From positions 1-6,216 of the forward strand of contig CAMLLA010000260.1 in the NCBI GenBank assembly GCA_946480525.1: 6,216 nucleotides of DNA, read 5' to 3'. A program made the translations under genes and the position numbers. Below are positions 1-5,213 of this stretch, one piece after another (positions within the stretch are counted from its first letter, which is position 1; each line of letters begins with the position of its first letter). A model generated the notes under the pieces. It saw only the letters and a list, made by a program, of their open reading frames with translations, did not search any database and was not told the DNA's origin. This stretch comes from an uncultured Asticcacaulis sp. (GTDB lineage Bacteria > Pseudomonadota > Alphaproteobacteria > Caulobacterales > Caulobacteraceae).

Positions 1-1
1 G

Positions 2-613
2 CCGGCGCAACTGATCGCCATCGATTTCGGCATTATCGGCCGCCTGCGTCCGCAGGAGCGGCGCTATCTGGCCGAAATGCTGTGGGGCTTCCTGCAACGC
101 GATTACAAGCGCGTGGCCGAGGTCCATTTCGAAGCCGGCTATGTGCCCCGCACGCACAATGTCGACAGCTTCGCCCAGGCCCTGCGCGCCGTCGGTGAGC
201 CGGTGCTGGGGCAAAAGGCGACCGAGGTGTCTATGGGCCGGCTGTTGACGCAGCTGTTCGAGATCACCGCCCAGTTCGATATGCACCTCAGGCCCGAACT
301 GGTCCTGTTGCAAAAGACCATGGTCAGCGTCGAAGGCGTGGCGCGCCGCATCTATCCCGAACACAATCTGTGGGAAGCCGCGCGGCCTGTGGTGCGCGCC
401 TGGATTTCGCGCGAACTGTCGCCGCTGACCGAAGCCAGACGTCTGCTGGAAAAGCTGATCCGCAAGCTGGATGAGCCGGCCGCCGAGACGGTGATTACGA
501 CCAGCAACGATAATATGCGCGCCGAACTGCGTCACAGCCGCACCATCGGTTACATCGCGCTGGCGACATCGGTGCTGTCACTGGCCATGATGATCTGGCT
601 AACGGTGCGTTAG
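2..613 (+). CDS. ubiB: UbiB, ubiquinone biosynthesis kinase-like protein (C-terminal part, 5' end outside window)
   Basis: The open frame runs from the left edge to a TAG at 611-613, giving 203 visible residues. The first residues contain IAIDFGIIGRL, the DFG-type metal-binding motif of the ABC1/ADCK/UbiB atypical kinase fold. It is followed by RDYKRVAEVHFEAGYVP, which closely resembles the equivalent stretch of E. coli UbiB, and by LVLLQKTMVSVEGVARRIYP, typical of the family's helical C-lobe. The last ~25 residues form one hydrophobic helix (about IGYIALATSVLSLAMMIWL) that would anchor the protein in the inner membrane. UbiB family members support aerobic coenzyme Q synthesis, probably through ATPase activity on or near the membrane-bound Coq/Ubi complex. 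The N-terminal KxGQ and nucleotide-binding motifs lie outside the window. An internal ATG at 77 is in frame but downstream of the DFG motif, so it is not the start. The minus-strand neighbour ends at the next base. Confidence 0.93.
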   Translation, partial: PAQLIAIDFGIIGRLRPQERRYLAEMLWGFLQRDYKRVAEVHFEAGYVPRTHNVDSFAQALRAVGEPVLGQKATEVSMGRLLTQLFEITAQFDMHLRPELVLLQKTMVSVEGVARRIYPEHNLWEAARPVVRAWISRELSPLTEARRLLEKLIRKLDEPAAETVITTSNDNMRAELRHSRTIGYIALATSVLSLAMMIWLTVR

Positions 614-1243
614 CTATTCCACATCTTTGCGTATCGTCCGCCGTTCCGACTCGATGATCTTCTGCTGGTTCCAGTAGCCCGGGCCGTTATCCGGCCGGAA
701 CATGGTGCGTGGCGCGCCTTTCCTGGTCATGACGGCGAAGACATTGGCGTTGGGGTCGTAGAACAGCGTATCGCCATTATTGCGCTTGAGGGTTTGTGTC
801 CCTTCGGGCGGCGCATGAATGAAGCCGTGGACCATGGCCATGTAGTCGTCGAGCGATTTGGCGCCGAATTCCCGCCCATGGCGTTCGAAATGATAGCGGG
901 CGTTGTCTTCGGCCGAATATTTGCGGTTGGACGACCATAGCGGCCAGTCGCCATAGCGCGTGGCGGTGACGGCCGCACGATCAGCAGCGATCGGCAAGGG
1001 CTTGCCGAAATTGGGCGCACTCGCGTTTTGATCTGGTGTTTCCGGCTCCGCCGGTTGTTCCGGCGCGACGGCGGACAGTGGACTGTCGTCGGGAAAAACA
1101 GGTACGGCGTCGACGGGCGCCGCCGCAACCGGAGATGACGCCGCCTTGCCCTCGCCATCCTTCAGCACTGCCGATGGCCCGGCATCGCATGCTGCCACGC
1201 CCAGCAGTGCGGCAATCAGCAAAAACCTTTTGAAGCCTGTCAT
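614..1243 (-). CDS. Putative lipoprotein with a C-terminal toxin-type (possibly nuclease-fold) domain
   Basis: The product is 209 residues. Residues 1-18 form a lipoprotein signal peptide (MTGFKRF then LLIAALLGVAA) with lipobox V-A-A-C and the lipidated cysteine at position 19. Residues ~20-95 are a low-complexity Ala/Pro/Asp/Glu-rich linker. Residues ~97-195 form a compact domain with an HFERHGREFG motif (H118, R121, H122, E125), then NGDTLFYDPNANVFAV (155-171), then R179-T180-M-F-R-P (to 184) and Y190-W191. From memory, the pattern H-x-x-x-H-G-x-[ED]-F-G ... Y-[DN]-P-x-x-N-x-F ... R-T-x-[FY]-x-P ... Y-[WF] recurs at the C-terminus of Rhs-like and other polymorphic toxins and in some small exported proteins. 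A nuclease-like role is an inference. The ATG at 1243 is chosen because it gives the signal peptide and has GAGGGGG five bases upstream; the frame stays open to 1702 but would run antisense through coaBC. No partner or immunity-like gene is adjacent. The function is unknown. Confidence 0.85.
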   Translation of the reverse strand: MTGFKRFLLIAALLGVAACDAGPSAVLKDGEGKAASSPVAAAPVDAVPVFPDDSPLSAVAPEQPAEPETPDQNASAPNFGKPLPIAADRAAVTATRYGDWPLWSSNRKYSAEDNARYHFERHGREFGAKSLDDYMAMVHGFIHAPPEGTQTLKRNNGDTLFYDPNANVFAVMTRKGAPRTMFRPDNGPGYWNQQKIIESERRTIRKDVE

Positions 1244-1248
1244 CCTTG

Positions 1249-1255
1249 CCCCCTC
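1249..1255 (-). promoter_or_regulatory. Ribosome binding site deciding the lipoprotein start
   Basis: On the minus strand GAGGGGG lies five bases before the ATG at 1243-1241. It is the best Shine-Dalgarno match near any start in this frame and supports 1243 over the longer reading that begins inside coaBC. Confidence 0.7.
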
Positions 1256-1300
1256 AGCCCCATCTATGGCACACACCGCCGTAGCCTGAAAGGTTTGGCG

Positions 1301-1307
1301 GAAAGGA
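1301..1307 (+). promoter_or_regulatory. Ribosome binding site deciding the coaBC start
   Basis: GAAAGGA ends five bases before the ATG at 1313. An in-frame TTG at 1295 would place this motif inside the gene, so 1313 is the preferred start. The 69 bases between the divergent starts of coaBC and the lipoprotein (1244-1312) must hold both leaders; I could not point to a convincing -35/-10 pair for either gene. Confidence 0.7.
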
Positions 1308-1312
1308 TCACC

Positions 1313-2503
1313 ATGACCGAGCCCAAGCGCATTCTCCTGATCATCGGCGGCGGCATCGCGGCCTATAAATCGCTGGAGCTGATCCGCCTGATCAAAAAGG
1401 CTGGCCTGAATGTCCGTGTCGTCCTCACAAAGGCGGCCGAAGCCTTTGTCACGCCGCTGACGGCGGCGGCTCTGTCCGGCGACAAGGTTTATCGCGAGCT
1501 GTTCGACCTGACCGACGAGACCGAGATGGGCCATATCATGCTGTCGCGCCAGGCCGACCTCGTGGTCGTCGCGCCGGCCACCGCCGACCTGATGGCCAAG
1601 GCGGCGAGCGGCCAGGCCAACGATCTGGCGACCACCCTGCTTTTGGCAACCGACAAGCCGGTATTGATGGCGCCCGCCATGAATGTCCGCATGTGGCACC
1701 ACGCCGCGACTGGGCGCAATCTGGCCCAGCTCACCGCCGACGGCGTGTCATTCGTTGGCCCGGAAGAAGGCGACATGGCGTGTGGCGAATTCGGCCTCGG
1801 ACGGATGAGCGAGCCGGAAGCCATCTTCGCCACTATCCAGGAACGCCTGACCGCCGGCCAGCGCCTCAAGGGCAAAAAGGTCGTGCTGACCGCCGGCCCA
1901 ACCTTTGAGCCGCTCGATCCCGTGCGCGGCCTGACCAACCGCTCTTCGGGCAAGCAGGGTTATGCCATAGCCGACAGGCTGGCACGCGAAGGCGCCGAGG
2001 TCACGCTTGTGTCGGGGCCGGTTGCGCTGCCAACACCGCCGGGCGTGAAACGCATCGATGTCGAAACCGCCCAGCAGATGTTCGACGCCGCCCATGCCGC
2101 CCTGCCTTGCGATGTCTTCGTCGCCGTCGCCGCCGTTGCCGACTGGCGCCCCAAGGACGCCGCTACCGAGAAGCAGAAGAAGACGGCAGAGGCCGAACTG
2201 TCGGTCACCTTCGTCAAAAACCCGGACATTCTGGAATCCGTGTCCAAACATCTGGACATGCGCCCCCGCCTGGTCATCGGCTTCGCGGCGGAAACCAATA
2301 CGCTTGAGGACTACGCCAAGGCCAAGCTGGCCTCCAAGGGCTGCGACGCCATCCTCGCCAACAATGTGTCGGAAGGCGTGTTCGGTTCGACGCGCAATTC
2401 GGTGACACTGGTCGACCTGGACGGCTTTACGCCTGTGCCGGGCGAAACCAAGGCGGATGTGGCGAGCTTCCTGGCCGACTATATCCACAGGCGTCTCAGT
2501 TAG
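1313..2503 (+). CDS. coaBC: Bifunctional phosphopantothenoylcysteine decarboxylase / phosphopantothenate-cysteine ligase
   Basis: This 396-residue cytosolic enzyme makes 4'-phosphopantetheine from phosphopantothenate and cysteine in two steps of coenzyme A synthesis. The N-terminal CoaC flavoprotein domain (about 1-180) shows the FMN-binding GGGIAAYKS (12-20), the catalytic histidine H74 in GHIMLS, the PAMN motif at 121-124, and the substrate-loop cysteine C157 in MACGEFGLGRM. The C-terminal CoaB domain (about 186-396) shows TAGPTFEPLDPVR, then N209 in LTNRSSGK (equivalent to E. coli N210), AAVADWRP (273-280), the lysine cluster EKQKK (286-290; E. coli K289 region), KNPDIL (302-307), GFAAET (323-328) and DAILANNVS (345-353). 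Every hallmark residue I looked for is present and the length is normal. The downstream gene is dut, and coaBC-dut pairing is common in Proteobacteria. Here the genes are 124 bases apart. Confidence 0.97.
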   Translation: MTEPKRILLIIGGGIAAYKSLELIRLIKKAGLNVRVVLTKAAEAFVTPLTAAALSGDKVYRELFDLTDETEMGHIMLSRQADLVVVAPATADLMAKAASGQANDLATTLLLATDKPVLMAPAMNVRMWHHAATGRNLAQLTADGVSFVGPEEGDMACGEFGLGRMSEPEAIFATIQERLTAGQRLKGKKVVLTAGPTFEPLDPVRGLTNRSSGKQGYAIADRLAREGAEVTLVSGPVALPTPPGVKRIDVETAQQMFDAAHAALPCDVFVAVAAVADWRPKDAATEKQKKTAEAELSVTFVKNPDILESVSKHLDMRPRLVIGFAAETNTLEDYAKAKLASKGCDAILANNVSEGVFGSTRNSVTLVDLDGFTPVPGETKADVASFLADYIHRRLS

Positions 2504-2627
2504 CTGTTAACTTTTCCAATGGGCGCTGTAGCGGCGGCCGAAAATGTGGAAAGGTAAACGCCACTTCGCCCTCCCCGGAAGCAGGGAGGGTGAAACCTGC
2601 ATATCCGAACAGCCGCGAGCCCTTGCC
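2504..2627 (+). other. coaBC-dut intergenic spacer
   Basis: There is no credible gene in these 124 bases. The frame of dut is open upstream to an ATG at 2544, but that extension (MWKGKRHF...) reads straight through a hairpin, does not resemble a dUTPase N-terminus and would make the protein unusually long. The main content is the hairpin at 2565-2594. No convincing promoter was recognised, so co-transcription of dut with coaBC is likely but unproven. Confidence 0.6.
2565..2594. repeat. Strong hairpin / palindromic element 33 bases before dut
   Basis: Arms CCCTCCC (2569-2575) and GGGAGGG (2584-2590) pair perfectly around an 8-base loop. TTC (2565-2567) with GAA (2592-2594) extend the stem across a G-T wobble, giving an 11-pair stem in the + RNA. 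No T-tract follows on either strand, so it is not a typical Rho-independent terminator. It could be a REP-like dispersed palindrome, an mRNA-stability element between coaBC and dut, or a partial attenuator. Confidence 0.6.
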
Positions 2628-3110
2628 ATGAACGCCCACGTCGTCCCGACCGCCGAACCCGAAGTCACCGCCCAGGTCGTGCAACTGCCGCACGCTGTCG
2701 GGCTGGCGCTTCCGGCCTATGAAACCGAAGGTTCCGCTGGCCTCGACCTGCGCGCCGCGATTGCCGATGGCGAAACCCTGACGCTTAAGCCGCTGGGCCG
2801 CGCCCTGGTGCCCACCGGCCTGAAGATCGCTGTCCCGCAAGGCTATGAAGTCCAGGTTCGTCCGCGCTCGGGCCTGGCGTTGAAATTCGGCATCACCTGC
2901 CTCAATTCGCCCGGCACGGTCGATTCCGACTATCGCGGCGAGGTCGGCGTCATACTGATCAATCTGGGTTCGGAAGACTTCGCTATCCGGCGCGGCGACC
3001 GGATCGCCCAGATGGTTGTCGCGCGCCACGCCCGCATTGCCTGGCAGGCCGGGGACTCGCTTGACGAAACCCAGCGTGGCGGCGGCGGATTCGGCTCCAC
3101 AGGCCTCTAG
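2628..3110 (+). CDS. dut: dUTP diphosphatase (dUTPase)
   Basis: This 160-residue enzyme is a trimeric dUTPase subunit that hydrolyses dUTP to dUMP and pyrophosphate, keeping uracil out of DNA and supplying dUMP for dTMP synthesis. All five family motifs are present in order: I AGLDLRA (37-43), [10 protein letters not shown] (79-86), [13 protein letters not shown] (96-105) with the catalytic aspartate D99, IV RGDRIAQ (122-128), and [11 protein letters not shown] (140-149), the flexible C-terminal arm that closes over the nucleotide. The ATG at 2628 gives the usual family length of about 150-160 residues. Its Shine-Dalgarno sequence is weak (only GCGAG ten bases or so upstream), so the exact start is slightly uncertain and translation may depend on coaBC mRNA context. 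The gene ends just before a 17-base palindrome. Confidence 0.96.
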   Translation: MNAHVVPTAEPEVTAQVVQLPHAVGLALPAYETEGSAGLDLRAAIADGETLTLKPLGRALVPTGLKIAVPQGYEVQVRPRSGLALKFGITCLNSPGTVDSDYRGEVGVILINLGSEDFAIRRGDRIAQMVVARHARIAWQAGDSLDETQRGGGGFGSTGL

Positions 3111-3126
3111 GTCGGCTCGCCACCTG

Positions 3127-3143
3127 CGCGAACATTGTTCGCG
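3127..3143. repeat. Perfect 17-base palindrome just after dut
   Basis: CGCGAACA and TGTTCGCG flank a single central T, starting 17 bases after the dut stop. In RNA the pairing can extend by one wobble and one T-A pair. No T-tract follows, so a terminator is unlikely. The symmetry with a short centre suits a dimeric DNA-binding protein. The core CGAAC-N3-GTTCG resembles but does not match the Gram-positive LexA operator (N4 spacing), and it is not the alphaproteobacterial GTTC-N7-GTTC SOS box. Confidence 0.6.
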
Positions 3144-3248
3144 TAACACACGTATCTGTGATTAGATAACCACATTATTTCAATTTACTGCAACAACGAA
3201 GCGTCCCAGTCTTCAGGTCGGGCGTCTCCATATCGATTTCTTATCGTG

Positions 3249-3317
3249 GAATTCTCCTGATAGCCGAAAATCAGCCCGGGATGAATGCGGGATGAACGGC
3301 AGCCTAAAGGAGAATTC
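3249..3317. repeat. 10-bp inverted repeat enclosing a 49-base loop with an internal direct repeat
   Basis: GAATTCTCCT (3249-3258) is the exact reverse complement of AGGAGAATTC (3308-3317). Within the loop, GCCG (3263-3266) can pair with CGGC (3297-3300), and CGGGATGAA occurs twice (3277-3285 and 3288-3296) with an 11-base period, about one helical turn. This could be a structured small RNA or leader, a pair of protein-binding sites on one face of the helix, or a small non-autonomous repeat. No function can be assigned from this copy alone. Confidence 0.55.
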
Positions 3318-3413
3318 AGGTAGCCGGGAATTATATGAGAGCGACCTTGTTCCGCTTACCGCCGCTGCACGCAAGAGACTTATAAGCAGCGACGCTTTTG
3401 AAAGACTTTTTAT

Positions 3414-3782
3414 ATGGGCGAGTTTGTGCAGTTTTTTTGGGCCGTCGTGGACTCCACCTCGGCTGCGTTGATTGGTCTCAATCTTGTACCGGCGCTGGTG
3501 TTCAGTCTGTTTATCGGCTTTGCCCTTCCACGCGGCCGAAGCTGGCTGAAAGCGCCACTGGCGGTAGCCCCCGCCATGCTGGTCACCGCGGTGTGGCCCT
3601 GGGTTTACGGCTCTGAGCCGATCTGGCCCGACTTCATGCAGATGGAGACGGAAATCCAGACAGTCGTCCTCTTCACCGTCGCTTGGGTGGTTATCTGGCT
3701 GTGCGAACGCATAAAGTCGCTGTTCATGCCGGTAAATCTGAGCCGTCCGCTCATCCCGGTCATTATTGCCTCTAAATCCTGA
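3414..3782 (+). CDS. Small three-helix membrane protein, paralogue of the next gene
   Basis: I do not recognise a named family. The 122-residue product has three hydrophobic segments, about residues 17-38, 47-64 and 82-97, with a loop carrying WVYGSEPIWPDF (63-74) between helices 2 and 3 and a positively charged ERIK after helix 3. No cleavable signal peptide is evident, so it should be an integral inner-membrane protein. An in-frame stop at 3399-3401 limits the start to the ATG at 3414 or later; the only Shine-Dalgarno-like sequence is a weak GAAAG nine bases upstream. It aligns along its length with the gene at 3957, sharing F7, D13, A18-L19, N23-L24, L28, I34-G35, K46-A47, P62, G66 and P72-D73-F74 (numbers of this protein), with one one-residue gap. 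About a quarter of aligned positions are identical by eye. It has a ~25-residue C-terminal tail after helix 3, with a mildly hydrophobic LIPVIIA near its end. The function is unknown. Confidence 0.8.
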   Translation: MGEFVQFFWAVVDSTSAALIGLNLVPALVFSLFIGFALPRGRSWLKAPLAVAPAMLVTAVWPWVYGSEPIWPDFMQMETEIQTVVLFTVAWVVIWLCERIKSLFMPVNLSRPLIPVIIASKS

Positions 3783-3956
3783 GCTTTTTCAAATTCTTGA
3801 TTTGCCCACGGTGCGTGGTTCCGCCGCGGCAGCCCCGTAACTGCGTTCGACGAACATGGACAACCGCATTGAATCATTATTTATGGTGAATAGGAATTAA
3901 CCGGTGGGGCGAGCCAGACGGTTCGATCCGATCCATGAACCTTGAGAGGGTAACTC
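3783..3956. other. Spacer between the two membrane paralogues
   Basis: These 174 bases hold no credible gene; a 14-codon ATG frame at 3856-3900 has no ribosome binding site. They contain a CCACG-GTG-CGTGG inverted repeat (3806-3818, a weak hairpin), a GTTCG-A-CGAAC palindrome (3845-3855) and an A+T-rich stretch at about 3868-3900. The second gene may have its own promoter here, although I cannot define -35/-10 boxes with confidence. Confidence 0.5.
3944..3950 (+). promoter_or_regulatory. Strong ribosome binding site of the second membrane paralogue
   Basis: GAGAGGG sits six bases before the ATG at 3957. Together with an in-frame TAA at 3951-3953 it fixes the start of the downstream gene. It is clearly stronger than the site of the first paralogue, suggesting different translation rates. 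Confidence 0.7.
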
Positions 3957-4295
3957 ATGAACGATATCTGGAATTTCATCCTGTCGCTCGGTGACGGACT
4001 TCAGGACGCGCTGGCCACAGTGAACCTTATGCTGGTCCTGCTCATCGGCCTGGCCATCGGTCTCTTCCAGCAAAAGAACGACAGCCTGGCGCTTAAAGCC
4101 CTGCTGACCGTTCTGGGCGCCTATGCCGTCAGCATCTTCCTGCCGCGCCTGACTGGCGATCCCTTGCGTATTCCTGACTTCCGCCACCTGTCGGCCATCG
4201 TCCAGGTCATCATGATGTATGTGTTTGCCTATGGTGTCGTCGGTGTCGTCGGCACGACGAAGACGGCGATGAAGTTCCAGGCCAAGAAAGCCTGA
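3957..4295 (+). CDS. Small three-helix membrane protein, paralogue of the preceding gene
   Basis: I do not recognise a named family. The 112-residue product has hydrophobic segments at about 18-37, 48-63 and 80-99 and a short basic tail (KFQAKKA). The loop between helices 2 and 3 reads PRLTGDPLRIPDF (63-75), matching the PDF-ending loop of the upstream protein. The shared residues D13, A18-L19, N23-L24, I34-G35, K47-A48, P63, G67 and P73-D74-F75 make a tandem duplication followed by divergence the simplest explanation. No catalytic motif or metal-binding pattern is visible, so a structural or small membrane-regulator role is as likely as transport. A clear terminator follows 20 bases after the stop, so this is the last gene of its transcription unit. 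Whether it shares a transcript with the upstream paralogue across 174 bases is open. Confidence 0.85.
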   Translation: MNDIWNFILSLGDGLQDALATVNLMLVLLIGLAIGLFQQKNDSLALKALLTVLGAYAVSIFLPRLTGDPLRIPDFRHLSAIVQVIMMYVFAYGVVGVVGTTKTAMKFQAKKA

Positions 4296-4315
4296 GCCGT
4301 TGCCATGTGCATTTG

Positions 4316-4350
4316 AAAGCCGCCCTAACCGGGGCGGCTTTTTTCGTTTT
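4316..4350 (+). terminator. Rho-independent terminator, probably bidirectional
   Basis: AAAGCCGCCC (4316-4325) pairs perfectly with GGGCGGCTTT (4332-4341) around a six-base loop and runs into TTTTTTCGTTTT on the + strand. It ends transcription from the membrane-protein gene. dapB converges from the other side, ending at 4362, and the same stem would serve it on the minus strand, although the T-run there is only three bases. Confidence 0.9.
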
Positions 4351-4361
4351 GCCCCGGGCTC

Positions 4362-5117
4362 TCAGAAGCCCAATACGTCCTGCATGTCGTAAAGCCCGGC
4401 CGTCTGCTTTCGGCCCCAGATCGCCGCCTGAACGGCGCCACGGGCAAACAGGGTGCGATCGCGCGCCGAGTGCGACAGGGTCAGGATTTCGTCTTCCGAA
4501 GCCAGGATGGCCGAATGCTCGCCAACGATGCCGCCGGCGCGGACGACCGAAAAGCCGATCGTGCCGGCTTCGCGCGCCCCGGTTATGCCGTCGCGCGCCG
4601 CCACCTTGACGTCGTCCAGTTTCACACCCCGGCCGTAAGCGGCAGCTTCGCCGAGCATCAGCGCGGTGCCTGACGGGGCATCCACCTTGCGCTTATGGTG
4701 GCCTTCCAGGATCTCGATATCCCAGTCTTCGCCCGACAGGCGCGCACTGGCCTGCTTGAGGAGTCCCATCAAGAGATTAATGCCGAGTGAGAAGTTGCCT
4801 GAGCGGATGATGATGACCTGATCGGCGAAAGCCGGAATGCGGGCCAGCTGTTCGTTCGTGAAACCGGTCGAGCCGATGACATGGACCAGGGGGCGCGGGC
4901 GGCTCAGGCCTTCGTTGGCGCAGGCCTCCAGCAGCGCCAGCGATGCTTCCGGGGTGGAAAAATCGATGACGCAGTCGGCCTTGACCAGGTTCGGATGCTC
5001 GCCCTTGTCGAACCTGGCCACGACCGAGTGTTTGCCTTCGTCCAGCACACGCAGGATGGCCTGGCCCATGCGGCCCTTGTATCCATTGACGGCAAAACGA
5101 AGCGTCGGCGCGGTCAT
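4362..5117 (-). CDS. dapB: 4-hydroxy-tetrahydrodipicolinate reductase
   Basis: This 251-residue enzyme catalyses the NAD(P)H-dependent reduction in the diaminopimelate/lysine pathway that feeds peptidoglycan and protein synthesis. Visible features are the nucleotide-binding NGYKGRMG (11-18), IDFSTP (51-56), GSTGF (82-86), NFSLGINLL (108-116), the catalytic block EGHHKRKVDAPSGTA (138-152; H140 and K144 match E. coli H159 and K163), and RAGGIVGEH (193-201) followed by a fA.GAv.Aa.W helix. It is about 20 residues shorter than E. coli DapB. The main shortfall lies between strand 2 (VVARFDKGEH) and IDFST, where E. coli has a longer loop. D37 occupies the place of the acidic residue that contacts the cofactor ribose. 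The ATG at 5117 has GGGGA six bases upstream. It follows dnaJ on the same strand after 169 bases with hairpins, so it is probably transcribed mainly from its own promoter. Confidence 0.96.
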   Translation of the reverse strand: MTAPTLRFAVNGYKGRMGQAILRVLDEGKHSVVARFDKGEHPNLVKADCVIDFSTPEASLALLEACANEGLSRPRPLVHVIGSTGFTNEQLARIPAFADQVIIIRSGNFSLGINLLMGLLKQASARLSGEDWDIEILEGHHKRKVDAPSGTALMLGEAAAYGRGVKLDDVKVAARDGITGAREAGTIGFSVVRAGGIVGEHSAILASEDEILTLSHSARDRTLFARGAVQAAIWGRKQTAGLYDMQDVLGF

Positions 5118-5145
5118 AATCAGTCCCCGGTCAAATTCCGCCTTT

Positions 5146-5174
5146 CCGATAGGGCGTGCAGAGCGTCAGGTCAA
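5146..5174 (-). promoter_or_regulatory. Candidate sigma-70-type promoter of dapB
   Basis: On the minus strand TTGACC (5174-5169) is a good -35 and, 17 bases on, TATCGG (5151-5146) is a moderate -10; CCTATC overlaps it and resembles the Caulobacter GCTANAWC type. The predicted start, near 5139, leaves a leader of about 20 bases before dapB. The 9-base AATTTGACC containing the -35 recurs exactly 40 bases further downstream, beside the ribosome binding site. Confidence 0.35.
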
Positions 5175-5213
5175 ATTGTTTGGAAGGAATAAGGGGGAGC
5201 GTTCCAGCACAAC

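Larger units (their letters stand above)
3111..3413. other. Non-coding region between dut and the first small membrane protein gene
   Basis: I see no credible gene in these 303 bases. The first ~80 are richer in A+T than the surroundings. The region holds a perfect 17-base palindrome (3127-3143), a weaker TATCT/AGATA inverted repeat (3153-3168), a 10-bp inverted repeat whose ends span 3249-3317, an 11-base-period direct repeat inside that loop, and TAGCCG repeated at 3261 and 3321. A promoter for the following gene should lie here; TTATAA at 3380-3385 is a possible -10, but I found no matching -35 at good spacing. The amount of symmetry suggests regulatory sites, a small structured RNA, or remnants of a dispersed repeat. 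Confidence 0.6.

Noticed and set aside
1244..1702. Upstream extension of the lipoprotein frame (to 362 residues) and other minus-strand frames over coaBC
   Set aside because: They run antisense to coaBC, whose protein is fully conserved, and the lipoprotein signal peptide with its ribosome binding site begins at 1243.
1748..2488. Long minus-strand open frame of 246 codons
   Set aside because: It is a GC-rich shadow of coaBC with no recognisable domain; coaBC on + accounts for the DNA.
2478..2490. Possible DnaA box (ATATCCACA)
   Set aside because: It is a single copy, one mismatch from consensus, inside the end of coaBC and without neighbouring boxes or an A+T-rich unwinding region, so it is not evidence of an origin.
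3129..3141. LexA/SOS box at CGAAC-ATT-GTTCG
   Set aside because: The three-base spacing differs from the four-base Gram-positive operator, and alphaproteobacterial LexA uses direct GTTC-N7-GTTC repeats. Kept only as an unassigned palindrome.
2496..3149. Minus-strand frame of 217 codons over dut
   Set aside because: It is a shadow of dut, which carries all five dUTPase motifs; the translated sequence shows no domain logic.
3277..3296. CRISPR-like direct repeat
   Set aside because: There are only two 9-base copies separated by two bases; there is no repeat-spacer periodicity and no cas gene.
3871..3875. GANTC (CcrM/GcrA-type) site upstream of the second membrane gene
   Set aside because: Several GANTC sites occur across the window, mostly inside genes; one intergenic copy is not informative.
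3856..3900. Short frame of 14 codons before the second membrane gene (leader peptide?)
   Set aside because: It has no ribosome binding site and no attenuator-like codon run or hairpin pair following it.
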